Part shown: positions 12,625-24,739 of the stretch, one piece after another
How positions within the stretch are numbered: position 1 is the stretch's first letter
Layout: the number at the start of each line of letters is the position of its first letter
DNA from: Aquilaria yunnanensis
Lineage: Eukaryota > Streptophyta > Magnoliopsida > Malvales > Thymelaeaceae
Assembly (NCBI GenBank): GCA_039654915.1
Contig: CM077594.1
Coordinates: forward strand, 88,240,893 to 88,304,892
DNA length: 64,000 bases
Direction: 5' to 3'
Position numbers and translations under genes: made by a program
Notes under the pieces: model-generated
What the model was told of the DNA's origin: nothing
What the model saw: the letters and a program-made list of their open reading frames with translations, nothing else
Database searches by the model: none

Positions 12625-13214
12625 ATATTGGGGTGGGAAAAAAAAATAATCATCACCAAATATATTATTGAAAAAGATTAGAGCCGATGATGATGAACCT
12701 TCAGTCAAAGATAATAACATTAATTATATTTTACTATTTTACATATTTATGTATGATATTTTGATGTAAAATGACCCAAAAACATATCTCACGCATGTCC
12801 TATGAAAAACAAAATGCCCCGATACATACTTTATGGTATTTTGAAGTATACCACAATTAATGGTGGCCGGTGGGACAACCCAGCCCGATCATGCTTGGGT
12901 TAGGATTCATGGACCCAAGCACGGCTCGAGCTAGGCCGAGTTGTCCTGATTTGTGCAAAAAATGTTTAAACATGTTTTGAAATATTATTCAAGTGTAATT
13001 TGATCAAATATGTTTTTATTTAAGGAAAAACACCTTTGCTATTGTAAATTTTATTAATGAAAAAGCCAAATGGCACTTACATCATTTGGAACGTGCCTTA
13101 CACTTGAAAATGACCAAATGTTCAAAAAAAAAAATTGAAAAGTAAAACCTAAAATTTGTGTTTCACAACATAATTAGATCGATTACAATCTAAAATTGCG
13201 ATAAAACCTACAAT
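12625..13214. other. No gene recognised; left flank of the hAT relic
   Basis: AT-rich with a GC-richer patch near 12860-12960. The first 100 bp continue the open minus-strand frame noted left of the solo LTR. No hAT terminal inverted repeat could be identified. Confidence 0.4.
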
Positions 13215-13357
13215 CTACTCTTGTGTCTCGTCATCAAAAGAGACTTCGTTATCTGAGCTCTTCATGTTTTGTTTACTTAAAGCAGCAAGAGCCCAATCCA
13301 GGTTACAAATGCAAACCTCAACGGCCTTTGGTGTGAGCTTTGCCCATTTATTCAAGA

Positions 13358-14162
13358 TTAGGGATGGCAATGGATCAGTTAAAACCCATAAACCATAGAT
13401 ACTTGCCTTGTGGGTCACGGATATTTGGCTGAAAATTCACCCATTTAGCAGGTATGGATTTAGAGCTATCCACACCCGCAAAGCTGTGACCCACAAGATT
13501 TATTATTATTCAAGAGTGAGTGACTTGTTAAATTTCAATCTAACTGACATTTTTTTTTTGTAAAAGCTAATAAAACTATAGGACTAAAAATACACTTAAA
13601 CAACTAATACAATCCTAACCCCTAAAATTTTATCCCCCAAACAGCCACTGCCGCCAATCTTGTTCTTTCATCTTTGTGTCGTCCTCAATTTTTGTGACCT
13701 TTTCCTCCATAACCACAATATTCTTACTTGGCTTCTTAATCTTCACTTTGTTTCCTTTAACTTTCCACTGGGTTTTTCTCTTTAAATCCACTTGTCTATA
13801 GCTCTGACAATCCGCCGCCCAATCAACCAATGAACCCGATACCAATCTCTCCATCATTGCCGGAAACCCGCCCAGCGATGAACCTCCCCGACTCTATTTA
13901 TCTTAAGTCGGTTGGTGTTTCAGCTTCAACCGGTAATGCGTTTTGATCTGTGACTCACTTCATCGGTGGTTTTGGGAGGCAAGATTTCAACTATTTCTAG
14001 CTATTTTTCCAAGGAGTAGTGGGGGTTGTTGTCTTCGTGGGTTATACATGGACACCTATGACCCGCCGGGTGGCAAGCATGGATGTCATTTTTCTCCCAT
14101 CAGTTCTAGCGAGCAGGTGACTAATGTGGTGAATCTGTACCCGATCCGTTCGTTTGCAATCC
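13358..14162. mobile_element. MULE-like non-autonomous element nested in the hAT dimerisation domain
   Basis: The hAT coding similarity breaks at both ends of this segment. It is flanked by TTATTCAAGA (13348-13357) and TTATTCGAGA (14163-14172), a 10-bp duplication with one mismatch. The termini (TTAGGGATGGCAATGG and, inverted at the right, GGATTGCAAACG) are only weakly similar. The 9-11-bp duplication and GGGATGGCAATGG-like end suggest a Mutator-like element. No transposase is present. Confidence 0.55.
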
Positions 14163-14688
14163 TTATTCGAGATGACTATTTTTCCCGCACTAAAAGTCAT
14201 CTTAAAGGCGACGATAGAGACTAGAACTGTCAAGATCTCTTGCGCGAATATTGACAAGATCGGAAATCTATCTCTCTTGTTCTTCCACCATTCGATGATG
14301 TCTTTCTCATTGTTTTCAAATGAAGTGGGGAGGTAATCATCCCATTCCGCCAATCTCGGGTTTGCAGGTCTCAATTGTTTGAGAATATGTGCCACCGAGT
14401 TAAACCTTGATGATGAGGAGGAGGTGGACTATCGGGCAAGTGATGGATTGGATGACTTAACCTTATCAGAATGCTAAACGGAGTAGAGTTTGTATAATTT
14501 TCTGAAATTTTGGTCAACTTTAGCAAAAATAACAAGAGCAAAAACTTGTAACAGTCCTAAGTATGTATAATAATATGCTTCTACCAATTATAGACAACTT
14601 GTAATTTTGACATTGGGATCTAATGCACATGCAACAAATAAATTGGCAGGATCTTTTGAAAATAATCAAGTCTGCATTGCTTCAATAA

Positions 14689-14934
14689 TTGGTTGTAAAA
14701 ACTCATCGTTCTTGTATTAGTTGAAAACATAAATGGTATTTACAAAATATAACATTGCTTGGTGTACAGTTGGATAATAAACCTCAGAAAAAATGTTTGT
14801 TGCCTCAATAGTTGGTTGTAAAAACTCATTGTTCTTGTATTAGTTGAAAACATAGATGGTCTTTACAAAATATAATATTGTTTGGTGTACAGTTGGATAA
14901 TAAACCTCAGAAAAAATGTTTGTTGTCTTATAAA
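14689..14934. repeat. 123-bp tandem duplication inside the hAT relic
   Basis: Two adjacent copies start at 14689 and 14812 with a few substitutions between them. The 123-bp period is a multiple of three, but the surrounding frame is already broken. Confidence 0.75.
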
Positions 14935-15767
14935 AAATATCTAAGCAACTCAACCAACTTAAAACATTTTTCTCAAACATCGTCAATTAGTCATTTGTCT
15001 TGTATTCTTGAGTTTACAAATCGAGTGAAAAATTTGCCCATGGTTGGGCATCATTTAACATTTCAAAAATTAAGTTCCATTGAGTGAAACAATATATTTT
15101 AAACCTTTTCCAAGAAAAATTTACCCCATTTTCAATACAAAACATTTTAAAATCATGAGCTAATTCTTTTTTTCTTGTTTTAACAAAAACTAAAGCATTC
15201 TGAATTGGTCCAATTTCATTTTACAATTGTTATAAACCATTTTGAACACATAAATTTAAAATATGACACAAGTAACAAACATGGAAAAAAATTTCATCAA
15301 GTGGTGGTTTTATTTCTTTTATCAATTCTCTCCCGCTAAATCATTATTTGAAACATTATTAAAAGAAATGGACAAAACTTTATTGGCAATAAAAAATTCC
15401 CACAGACTTTCAATAATGTAGTTGAAAATGTTCCAACCCATATTATCAGATTTCATATATTTAAAAGTAATGATGTGTTTTTGAATAACTCAATCATCAT
15501 CTATCCAATAAGCAGTAATAAAATAGTAATTTTGTTCTACTGGAGATGTCCATATATCAGATGTAAATGACAGACAATAATCAAGAGTAGAAAAATATGA
15601 TTATAAATCACTTCTCCTAACTTCGTACAATTTAAAGTTTTCTCTTCTAGTCGTTTGCCTAGACTTTTTTTTTATAAGCAAGATTTAGATTTTCTACAAT
15701 AAATCTTTCTAAGTGTTCATCCTTAGCTATTGTTTAAATAGTTTTTTTGTAATCATCATCCAATTAA

Positions 15768-15992
15768 TTAGTCTTTGTCTGGTAGTTTTTTAATTATATT
15801 GGAAAATATAATACCTGGATCACCGGAGCTCCTAATGCTTGTCAATTGTATTTGTCTACCGGAAGTACCGACCAAATCTCCATGGACTTTGTTTAAATGT
15901 CGAGTGAGAGTGTCAATCCCAAAATTCAACTTATGGGTGAACTTGCTTCCGCAATGGTTACACTTTGCATACCTCGTATCCCTTTCCCACAC
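15768..15992 (-). pseudogene. BED zinc finger of the hAT relic
   Basis: The open stretch contains AKCNHCGSKF, then a spacer and TRHLNKVH, giving the Cx2C...Hx4H arrangement of a BED finger, the N-terminal DNA-binding domain of many hAT transposases. Confidence 0.7.
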
Positions 15993-16320
15993 TTACTCAA
16001 AATGTGCCCAAACGGATGCCTTCAAGTTACCAATTTTCCCTTGGGTCGCCTCATGTTGTATGCTTTATGGCATCGTTTGGGAATCCTCAACATTAACTTG
16101 GGTCAGTGGAACCTCCTCAATGTTATCATCAGAAAGTTGATTATTTAAATCCAACTCATAGTTCATCATGTCAATGTTGGTGTCATCGTCGGCAACCTCT
16201 TGGATTTGCAGGCATCGGCTTTTGCAAAGAGACATCCACAGAAAAATGAACTAACCCAATGCCGGATGAGGAGCTAGCGACACCCTTTCCCTTGCCAGAG
16301 TTCTTTCCTCATGAAGCCAT

Positions 16321-17260
16321 GAGTGACCGAAAAAAATTGTAGATGGAGAGAAGATTAGGAGGAGATTAAGAAAATATTAGTGGATGATTAAGAAAATTAA
16401 AGTGAGTTAATAGAGAGAATGAGAGAATATTGTAGAAGGAGGTTGTAGAAGAGAACTTTGGTGTGAGGAAGTGTGGGAAGATGACTGCATATTTATAGGA
16501 GAAAGAAAATTATTGTTTGCCCAAAAAGTCCTTAAAAACTAGCCGTTAATGGCTGTTGGCTATGGTAAAAAAGACTAGGGCAAAAAAAAAAACTTCTAAA
16601 GCCATTAGGGGGTAGGCTGGCATTTTCTCCTTGTTTTTGAATTTTCTAATGGTTTGGAAAACGATTGGCCTGGCCGAGTCTTGGGCCGGTCCGATCCGAT
16701 CCGATCTAGGTTAGTCATGCTGGTGGGTTGGGCTGGGTTGTGCTATTTTGGGCCTCCCTTCTCCTTTTGGGCCATATTCACCCCGTGCCTATCTGAGCCT
16801 CCTCTGTCCCTAGCCGAGCTCAGGTTTGACCTGGCCGGGCCAACTCTGACCTATGCCAGGTCCAAGTCAACCTTGCCCAATAACCACCTCTGATCACAGT
16901 GTTTTGACAAAATGTACACAAAAAAATGACTTGTGCAAGAAATACAGCATACCATATACAAAAAAAAAAAATGACAAAATATGAAAATATTTATATCGCA
17001 TAATTCTTATCGTAGATTAGTGGAATACCGTGTCATAGCACCATGTTAAAGACCATGAGCACAACTAGTTGAGCTGTGAAACAAATATATGGCAAGGCAT
17101 TTACTTTGATTTCTCCAAGAAAAGAATGTTGGCAGAGAGTTTCCAGACATTACATACAAGAGCAGATTTCACACAGGCCTGCGTTGGGTCACCTACCAAA
17201 CAAAGAGATGAATTGGTTCGCATTAACTAGTGAACTAATATGTAAATAAACGGTCTGACA
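16321..17260. other. No gene recognised; right flank of hAT relic and distal GASA promoter
   Basis: Contains a GC-rich patch (about 16660-16890) with CCGATC repeats, probably subterminal transposon sequence, then AT-rich DNA. Only the last few hundred bases are likely to be upstream sequence of the GASA gene. Confidence 0.4.
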
Positions 17261-17270
17261 CCCGGGATCT

Positions 17271-17280
17271 TATACATATA
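17271..17280 (+). promoter_or_regulatory. Possible TATA box of the GASA gene
   Basis: TATACATATA lies 90 bp upstream of the start codon, which would give a leader of about 60-70 nt. Assignment is by position only. Confidence 0.35.
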
Positions 17281-17370
17281 GCTGGGCACAACACAGGACA
17301 TTAGACACACACACTTGGTTAATTCTACCAGTGTCTTTTGCAATTACCAAAAGTTGTTAAGTTTTGCACA

Positions 17371-17904
17371 ATGGCCAGGCTCCCTTTTGCTGTACTCGTC
17401 TTGGTTGCTCTCGTTTCTGCTTTCGCTTTTCAGATCTTACATGTAATATTCTATCTTTGGTGTTGTTTTCTTGTTCATACACATGCACGTGCACACAAAC
17501 TAATACATATGTATTTACATAATTAAAATCTTTTTTCAAGAAAGAATTTAATTAATCTCTCTTTTTTGTCTGATATTCGCAGGCTGGTCCTGAGGGATCT
17601 CTTAAACCTGAACGTAAGTAAAATCAAGATCACTAGATTATTACATCGTAATTTTATTTTTTTTTGGAAAAAATATGTGTATGTGTGTGTATGTGTTGAT
17701 GGGATACTTTTTGGAGATGCAGAATGCTCAAGGGCATGCGACTACAGATGCTCGGAGACAAGTCACAAGAAGCCATGCCTCTTCTTCTGCAACTATTGCT
17801 GCCAGAAGTGTCTGTGTGTCCCTTCTGGAACTTATGGCCGCAGGGAAGAGTGCCCTTGCTACAACAACATCAAGACCAAGGAAGGCGCCCCCAAGTGCCC
17901 TTAA
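17371..17904 (+). CDS. GASA/Snakin-family cysteine-rich secreted peptide (three exons)
   Basis: Exons 17371-17442, 17583-17613 and 17723-17904 join in frame to 94 codons. The introns begin GTAATA and GTAAGT and end GCAG. Residues 1-20 are a hydrophobic signal peptide (FAVLVLVALVSAFAF). The last 60 residues hold the GASA domain with all twelve cysteines, including CSRACDYRCS, CNYCCQKC and the C-terminal KCP. Family members are small apoplastic peptides, often gibberellin-responsive, acting in growth control or as antimicrobial Snakins. A short second exon bearing the spacer is usual in this family. The gene looks intact; nothing in its flanks shows its specific role. The exact subfamily is not resolved. 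Confidence 0.92.
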
Positions 17905-18270
17905 GTGAGCAGGGAAGGGCCTCCTAAAAAATATAGCTCTATAAGTGCTAGTGCTTTTTGCCTTGTTCGACTTACCTGCCTCTCCCTTCAATAAGTACAT
18001 TTTTTATATTCATATTATGAAGTAAAACTTATTTGAGAGTAATTAAATAATGAGTTACTTAATGCATTATTCTTAATTTTATTGATTTTTCACTCAACTG
18101 TACAACAATAATCACTATAATTTAACAAGTCCAAAAAGCATTTTTAAAATACTTTTTAAGAAAATTAAGTATTTTTTTTATAAAATTTTATTTGTTCAAA
18201 TTGGGTATGAAAAAGTACATAAAAAAACTAAATATTTTCTTTAAAAAAAAATTATTCTAGTTGGGATGAA
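17905..18270. other. 3' flank of the GASA gene, AT-rich
   Basis: No gene recognised. The first 100 bp are likely 3' UTR; AATAAG near 17990 is a weak polyadenylation-signal candidate. Confidence 0.4.
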
Positions 18271-19735
18271 ACGATTCGAGCCGTTTTCTTCAATTATCGG
18301 TGATCTCAGGAACAGAGCACAGAAAGGTGATTATTCCGGAAGGAAATGAAGCTGGAGGTTGGTGGCTGTGAGTTCTGCCCTCGTAGATCTTGCTTGTCAT
18401 TACTGGGGAAGAGAATTGTCTCAATTCGATGGAGATGGTGGGTATAGGAGAGTAATCAGTAAGTCCCAGATTTCTTATCCTTGTTGCTTTGGCTTACTTG
18501 AGATATCTGTGTCTTCGGTCGGTGATTTAAACGACCATGCCGGAGTTGAAGTTAAGTCAGCCAAAGCGAAGCCGTTGCAGGCGGCAGAGAGGGTTTCGGT
18601 GAAGACGATGCTGGCTAAGGCAGTCAAAGGACTCAAAGCGACAGCGAAGGGTTCTGATTTGGAGAAGGAGGCTACAAAACAAAGGTTTGGGTCAATAGAG
18701 TTGGGCCCCTGTAGGTCCAGTTCGTGACTCTAGGCCAGGTGATGGGCTTTTATTGATTCAGGAGTCAGAAAAGAAGGCTGCGGGCTGGCACAATAAACCC
18801 TTTAATTCTGAGAGCCCAGGTGAAAATTTGCGTGGGTGTTGCAGATCATCTGATGTTAATGAGCTTGGTGGAGACACTGATAGTTCTTCAGGTGTTGGCA
18901 GTGTTAATTCTCCAGGGGTCCCCTTATTTTGTCACCAGATAATTTCTCAGCTAATTCATGTACTTTGTGTCCTAATGAGGTTGTGGAAGAAGCTGTCATT
19001 TCTCAGTTTCAAAAGAATATTCTCTTGGATTTGGTACCAGTTTCAGATTTGCAAGTTGATAAGGCGCTGGATCCTTTATGTGTAGTTTTTCCACATGAGG
19101 ATAATTGTGTTGGTAATGTTGTTGAATTGGGGTAGTTGAGTTTTTCCACTTGGGCTGATAGATTTCTGAAAAGGGTTTGTAAGATTGCAGGGTTCACATT
19201 TGAAGAATTTGGGGATTTTGCTATTAAATTTCCAAAGGAAGTAGACAAGAATAGTGAAATATTTAAGAGGTCATTCTAAATATGCAGGTTGTGCAAAAGA
19301 AAGAAGCGGCCGTTGATTGGGAGCTAAAGAGATTTGAGTGCAATATAAATTATGATAAAAAGGGGGATCCTGGTAAGGAGAATATTGCATGTTTTACTGG
19401 GTCTATTCCTTTTTCGCAAGAGAGTTCAATTTCAAAAAGGAAACAGGAGAGATGACCAGTATTCTATTTCCCACCGAGATAGGGATATTGTGTAGTTTTG
19501 GAGTAGGGGTTTGAATGTGGGGGTGGTTCTCTTTGTGTCTTGGGTTGTATTTTATTGGTTGATTTAGCTATTTTCAAGTTCTTTTTGGGTGGGATCTTGG
19601 GATCATTCTTGTTGTTCCTCTAATGGTGTTAGGTGCTTGGGTTTGAGTTTTCTTCATCTTTCAATCTAAGAATCGAGTCTGTTCTTCTTTTTCATTAATA
19701 AATTTCTTTCATTGCCATTCAGAAAAAAAAAAAAA
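18271..19735 (+). mobile_element. Internally deleted LINE-type retroposon
   Basis: Plus-strand frames (18359-18727, 18753-19085, 18929-19135) are Ser/Lys-rich and interrupted, resembling the poorly conserved ORF1 part of plant L1 elements. No endonuclease or reverse transcriptase remains. The segment ends in ATTAATAAATTTCTTTC and a 13-nt A run at about 19722-19735, the signature of an L1 3' terminus. Confidence 0.5.
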
Positions 19736-20640
19736 GTTGATAGAATGTTAGCTTTCAAATTGTATTGGTTGTTTTCCAGGAGGTAGTGATGGCTTAGGCA
19801 GTCTTGGACCTGGAGGTGGTTCAAGACAAGATTAGTAGTTGGAGAGGGTGGTGAGGCATGGCAGAGTAGAATTAAATGCGTTGAAGATGGCAAGTTGTCT
19901 CGGGAATGTGTGGTCTTTCAATGGAGCAGTCAAACTAATGCATGGGAAGATGAAGGCGTGTTTCTAAGGAAAGAGGAATGTATGGGTTTGCAGTGCAAAA
20001 AAAGCGGAGCAACATTTAGGAGGCAGCGGGATTTTAGGGAAAAAGGAAAGTAGGGCTGCTAATGGGCCTTTAATTGTGCTAGTGGGTTTGAGATTGGTGG
20101 GCCTTCTAATCTTCATGGACTTGATAAAAGTGTGGACAACTTAAGAGCGAAGGATCTCTGTGTCAATAATAATAGATATAAAGCGTCCAATCTTAATGAG
20201 TAATTAGATGAATGTAAAAAATATGAACCGAGTAATTTTGAGAATTTTAACAAAGTAAAGGTTTAGAGGAGGAGGCATAAAAAGTTGAACTTCAAGCCAA
20301 AAAGTTTTGCTTTGAAATGTGAGCTAAAAAAATCAAAATGGGGGATAATTCGCAAAAAAAAGAATTGTGAGATCCGGCTTGTTTTTCACTTTCCTCCATT
20401 ATAGGATTTTTTCATTGGTTCAACACTTTGGTTTTGAGTTGGTAATCTGATTAGGTTCTTGCTTAATATTGGGCTTAGGTTGTCTTGGTTGTAGGGTTTT
20501 GATTTTTGAGATTTTTATGTTGTTTGTCTCATTAGGTATTAGGGTGTTTCGATCATCTTTCTCTTTAAGATGACGTATGTTTCTCTTATTTATTCACTTA
20601 TTTTCAATAATTTTTTTATTGCCAATTAAAAAATATTGAA
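19736..20640 (+). mobile_element. Second LINE-type remnant
   Basis: A diverged sequence of similar style directly follows the first, ending with TTATTGCCAATTAAAAAA near 20610-20630. All frames are broken. The similar tails suggest related elements. The boundary with the first is placed at its A run. Confidence 0.4.
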
Positions 20641-21449
20641 AATCAATAATTCTAATCGACGAACAAATATTGTACTTCTATAGTTTGATATCCTACATAT
20701 ATATTTAATCTTTTCGCTTTATTATAATTATCTTGTAGAGAAATATAACTATAAATAAAACTAGTTTGTGTTGTCATCTTCTAAGAAATTTCATGTATTA
20801 TTACGTGCCATCCACGCCGCTTGTGTCCTGTTGATCGAGTCCATAAACAAATTTCAATTCCATGTCAAGAGCATGCCTTTTTTGGATTCAGCTCCCCCTC
20901 CCCACTATTCCTCCACATCACTCTCATTCCTAAAAATTAAAATATCTTATTCAATTTTCAATATTTTAAGAAAAATTATAAATATTAAGGCATATAAGTA
21001 TATTATATATTATTTTTAAAATTTTCATTAGCAGATAATACAATTACTTTTGAATCGTTCTGAAAATTCAGTCACGATCTCATTAATTTCAAATGGAAAG
21101 TCCAAACTATGCCTAATAATGCATATTTTAGAAATAATAAGTTTCAATCAACTTGGGAGTTTGAAATCCAATTTAAGTTTTCATGTTTCTTCTCTTTTGA
21201 TTCTTAACACTTTCACATATATGGGAGACATGGGAAAAGTATTATTTTGAGATAGAGATAATATTACCGTTTTTCTTCTGGTTGGTAAATAAAAATAATA
21301 CCAACGACATACTTGGGATTTTCAGACCCCGGGAAATCTATATCAGCCAAGACATTCGCTTCTTCAATCATAAATTCTAGATTTTTTTCCCTTCAATTAT
21401 AAATAATTAAAATGTCAAAAGAGAAAATGAACTTAAATGGGTAAGAGTA
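20641..21449. other. No gene recognised
   Basis: AT-rich intergenic DNA. An open stretch at 20768-21019 has no recognisable domain. Confidence 0.5.
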
Positions 21450-23940
21450 TTTGTTTTTTTTTAATACTTAAAAATACAAATAAGAAGAAGAAAAATTAAG
21501 GCAGAAAGAAAGCTGCTAATTGGTAAGCTATCATCACTCTACATCTAGGGACCACCATTATCGAGTATCGCTAAAAAGAATGTAGAAGTCATAAGGTGTG
21601 TTGAACAATTGGATGGAGAATTAAAGCTGTATCAAGTCTACCTAATAGAACTTGCAAAACTTGTGAGCATTCTGTCAGTAATGTAATAAAACGAATGTGG
21701 TGATTAGCTGCTAGAGATAAAGCTCCATAAATAGCTCGAACTTTGGCTTTAATGGCTGAATCAAAATGAGGAAGTAAAGTTCCTTGGCGAATCCGATGAG
21801 GACTCTCAGATCCCATCCATACCCAAGCAGTAGTGCCTAGGCTTGACGTTTGACACCATGCCTCATCAGTAATAAATAAAATCTGGCCAACTAAGGGCGT
21901 TTATATTCAAGTTATTATCCCACAAAATACATAACTTGGGAAGGGGATTGTAAAGGTCAATAGTCCATTTGTTGTGGAATTCCTTGAATAGAGAAAGCTG
22001 AGCAAGTAAATCCTCCATTCGAGGAAGTAATGATAAAACATGAAAAGTCGCATTGTGGAATACGCATCCATTTCGATTGTTCCAAATAATCCAAAGGGTG
22101 AAGAGAAGAAAGCAAAACCGGTTAAGCGAATAGTGTTGCTTATGACTCAAGAGGTTAGAAAGCCAAGCTTCAAAAGATGGATACAGAGTAGATGAAGGTG
22201 AAGAACAAAAATTGCCCCATAGGTCCTTTGATCCACGACACTCCTAAAAAAGTTGAAACATCATTTCCGGAGAAGATTGACAGCAGGAACAAATTGGATT
22301 AATAAAGACACCATGGTTAGCAAGATTTGCTATCATTGGTAGAGACCATGATAAACACTTCTAAAGAAATATTTTGAACTTCTAAGGAATATTAAAGGCA
22401 CATAAAGATTTGACAACAATATAGAAATCTTGATGCGAAGGACATTGGAGAGACATACCTGTAGCGTTTAGGAGATGAGCTGACTTTTTTCAAAGCTCAA
22501 GGGCATAGCCATGTTCAACTATAAAAAGTCCTGTGGAATTGTCAAGCCAATGAATGGAGTCTGAAGCATCCATGTTGTCTAGTATTGAAATATTGCAAAT
22601 TAATTCAACAATTTGTGACGGGAACAAATTTTGTAGAAGAGGGATGTTCTAGCTCAGCCAATGAGGGTCAAATAGATCTGCAACACGGAGATTGGAATCC
22701 TTGTCCCCATAACCCACTAGGAGGTTCAAGTGTGCTGGAGATATCCATGGGATCCAAGCATCTTCCCAAACCTTGATCGTAGACCCCATTGCCCACCGTC
22801 CACTAGATATGGTCTTAGAGAATGGCCCAACCATGCAGGAGACTATGCCAAATAGGAGATGAGTTACCCCGGCTTTTGCAATCTAGACAAAATGAGATTC
22901 GCCATATTTTGCTGAAAGAACCTTATAAACTAAAGAGCCACTACTTGTAGTGAAAATACGCCAAAAGGTTTTAGCGAGCAGAATTTGGTTAAGAAAACAC
23001 ATATTCTAAATACCAAGTCCCCCAAGTCCTTTTTAAAGTTGTAAAAGTCCTTGGTATCGAAAGTGAACATTATTTTTCTCTCCAGAACCTGACCACCAGA
23101 ATTAGAGAAATTGAGCAATTAAATTATCTGCTAAGGTCACATGAACTTTAAATAAAGACATAACATAAATGAGAATATAAGATAAGGTGAATTGAATGAG
23201 GTTAAAATGCCTGGCAAGATTTAAAAGATTCCACTTCAAGTTTGAAAGATGACGGCGGACTTTATTCGTTAAAAATTAGAAAGATGAACATCGAGATAAA
23301 TCCCGCGAGAACCGAAGGCCCAGATAATTTGGAATTCTTTCGCTAACTAAAAATGGTAGAATTCACACAATATCATCACGCTGAATGACTGAAAAATTAC
23401 AATTGAAGAACTTTTCTAACTTTTGAAAAATTAATTCTTTGACCAGCCGCATCTTAAAAAATCCATGATAGTTTGATGGAAAGCTTGAACAATTGAACCA
23501 GATGGCTTAAAGCCCACAAGATAGTCATCCATAAAGAACAAATGATTAGTTGTCGATCCATTTCTACTACCATGAAGCCCTTCAATAACCCTAGAAGATT
23601 GAAGCCTTTGGAATCGACCAAAAAAGGCTTCCGCACAGAAAATAAAGATATACGGGGATAACTGGTCACCTTAATGAATTCCTGTTGATGGAGAGAATCA
23701 TTTAGCAGTACATCCATTAATTAAAATGGAATATGATATTGTCGTCACACATTACATAATAAGATAGACCCATTTCTCCAAGAACTTCATGGCACAAAGA
23801 ACTCGCTCAATAAAAGACCAATCTAGGCTATCATAAGTCTTGTGAATATCTAATTTTAAAAAATCTTTAGAAGCACAAGGACCAATAGACCAAGGAGTAT
23901 TTGTTGATATAGTTTTCAAATACCATCTTTAAAATACTGA
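21450..23940 (-). pseudogene. 5'-truncated L1-type LINE: reverse transcriptase to RNase H
   Basis: Minus-strand pieces fall in correct L1 order. RT fragments occur near 23717-23454 and are split over frames. A zf-RVT-like segment lies at 22834-22649 (GRWAMGSTIKVWEDAWIP), a WIIWNNRNGCVF block at 22100-22060, and an RNase H-like block at 21760-21600. Many frameshifts make it non-functional. A short T run near 21450-21460 on the plus strand is consistent with the poly(A) tail. The 5' part with ORF1 and endonuclease is missing. Confidence 0.75.
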
Positions 23941-23944
23941 AGAA

Positions 23945-24134
23945 ATGTTCTACACAACTAGCTTAACTGGTAAAGTGCAAGAAACATTCTAGGAAATGCC
24001 AGGGTTCGAGTAGTGGCGGGGTTGCATTCTCATCCAGCTTTGGCTCCCTATAGTGACAAAATGCGGCCAAGGTCCTCCAGCTTTCATGCAGCAACCATTT
24101 TCTCCCTAACTTTCCTAATGTACTATCTAGATCC
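23945..24134 (+). mobile_element. tRNA-derived SINE (probable)
   Basis: TAGCTTAACTGG at 23959-23970 matches an RNA polymerase III A box and GGTTCGAGTAG at 24003-24013 matches a B box. They are spaced about 33 bp apart, as in tRNA-derived SINEs. The Ogre-type element inserted at its 3' side, so the SINE tail, if any, would continue at 50693. No target duplication was identified. Confidence 0.55.
24130..24134. repeat. Target-site duplication, left copy (GATCC)
   Basis: GATCC directly precedes the left LTR and recurs directly after the right LTR at 50688-50692. A perfect 5-bp duplication is the norm for Ty3/gypsy integration. Confidence 0.9.
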
Positions 24135-24413
24135 TGTGGCAACGTGCGGATCGTTTTCGGGAGTCGCCACCAATCAGTTTTCTTAGGTCGATTGGTCACC
24201 TTAAAATTGGTCTGCGAGAGTTCGAGGATCGGGAGTACGGTTACGTTAAAACAACTTTGTTAAAACGCCCAAAAATTGGCACCTTAGTTGATTTTAATTT
24301 TGTTTTGCTTTGCTTTTAAATAATTCTCAGTTAATTTTCAAAATTAGAAATTTTAACTGGATTAGTCGAAATGTGGATTTTTAAATTAATTAATTTGTAT
24401 GAAATTTTATACT

Positions 24414-24632
24414 TCCGAACCATGGACTCTGCCGAGTCATTTGGACACGGAAGATTTGATTCCGAACCATGGACTCTGCCGAGTCATTTGGACACGGAAT
24501 TTGGTAAAATTTTAAATAATTTAATCCATATTGTAAACATGGATTTTTATCTTTGTATTTATTTAATTTATTTATTTTAAAAAGTTTGATATTTTCCAAA
24601 CCGTAGATCCTGCCGGATCATCCGGATATGGA
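24414..24632 (-). repeat. Three 38-bp hairpin motifs in the LTR (fourth at 25897-25934)
   Basis: Copies at 24414-24451, 24461-24498, 24595-24632 and 25897-25934; counterparts in the 5' LTR at 47199-47236, 47246-47283, 47380-47417 and 48683-48720. On the minus strand each centres on a stem-loop: GACTC-GGCA-GAGTC in two copies, GATCC-GGCA-GGATC in one and GATCC-GCCA-GGATC in one. Paired changes keep the stem. A close relative occurs in the solo LTR at 12198-12235. Confidence 0.75.
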
Positions 24633-24739
24633 AATTGATTTATCGTAATTATTTAATTCTTATTATTATGAAATTAATTTTTAAATGGTAATTCTTTTTG
24701 TTTATGAATGACTAAAAAAATTTATCTTTATATTTTTAC

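Larger units (their letters stand above)
13215..16320 (-). pseudogene. hAT-superfamily transposase relic
   Basis: On the minus strand, a BED-type zinc finger at 15992-15768 (CNHCG, then HLNKVH) is followed by a stop-riddled central region. A dimerisation domain comes next (14395 to about 14165; WWKNKRDRFPILS), and its last part (LTPKAVEVCICNLDW) reappears at 13350-13300 after an insertion. BED finger, catalytic core and C-terminal hAT dimerisation domain is the order in plant RICESLEEPER/DAYSLEEPER-like transposases. Frameshifts and a nested element make it dead. The element's inverted repeats were not found. Confidence 0.7.

Noticed and set aside
13630..13857. 75-codon Lys-rich minus-strand frame
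   Set aside because: Lies in the non-coding MULE-like insert; no recognisable domain and no homologous context.
17728..18000. 90-codon minus-strand frame over the GASA gene
   Set aside because: Antisense shadow of the third GASA exon.
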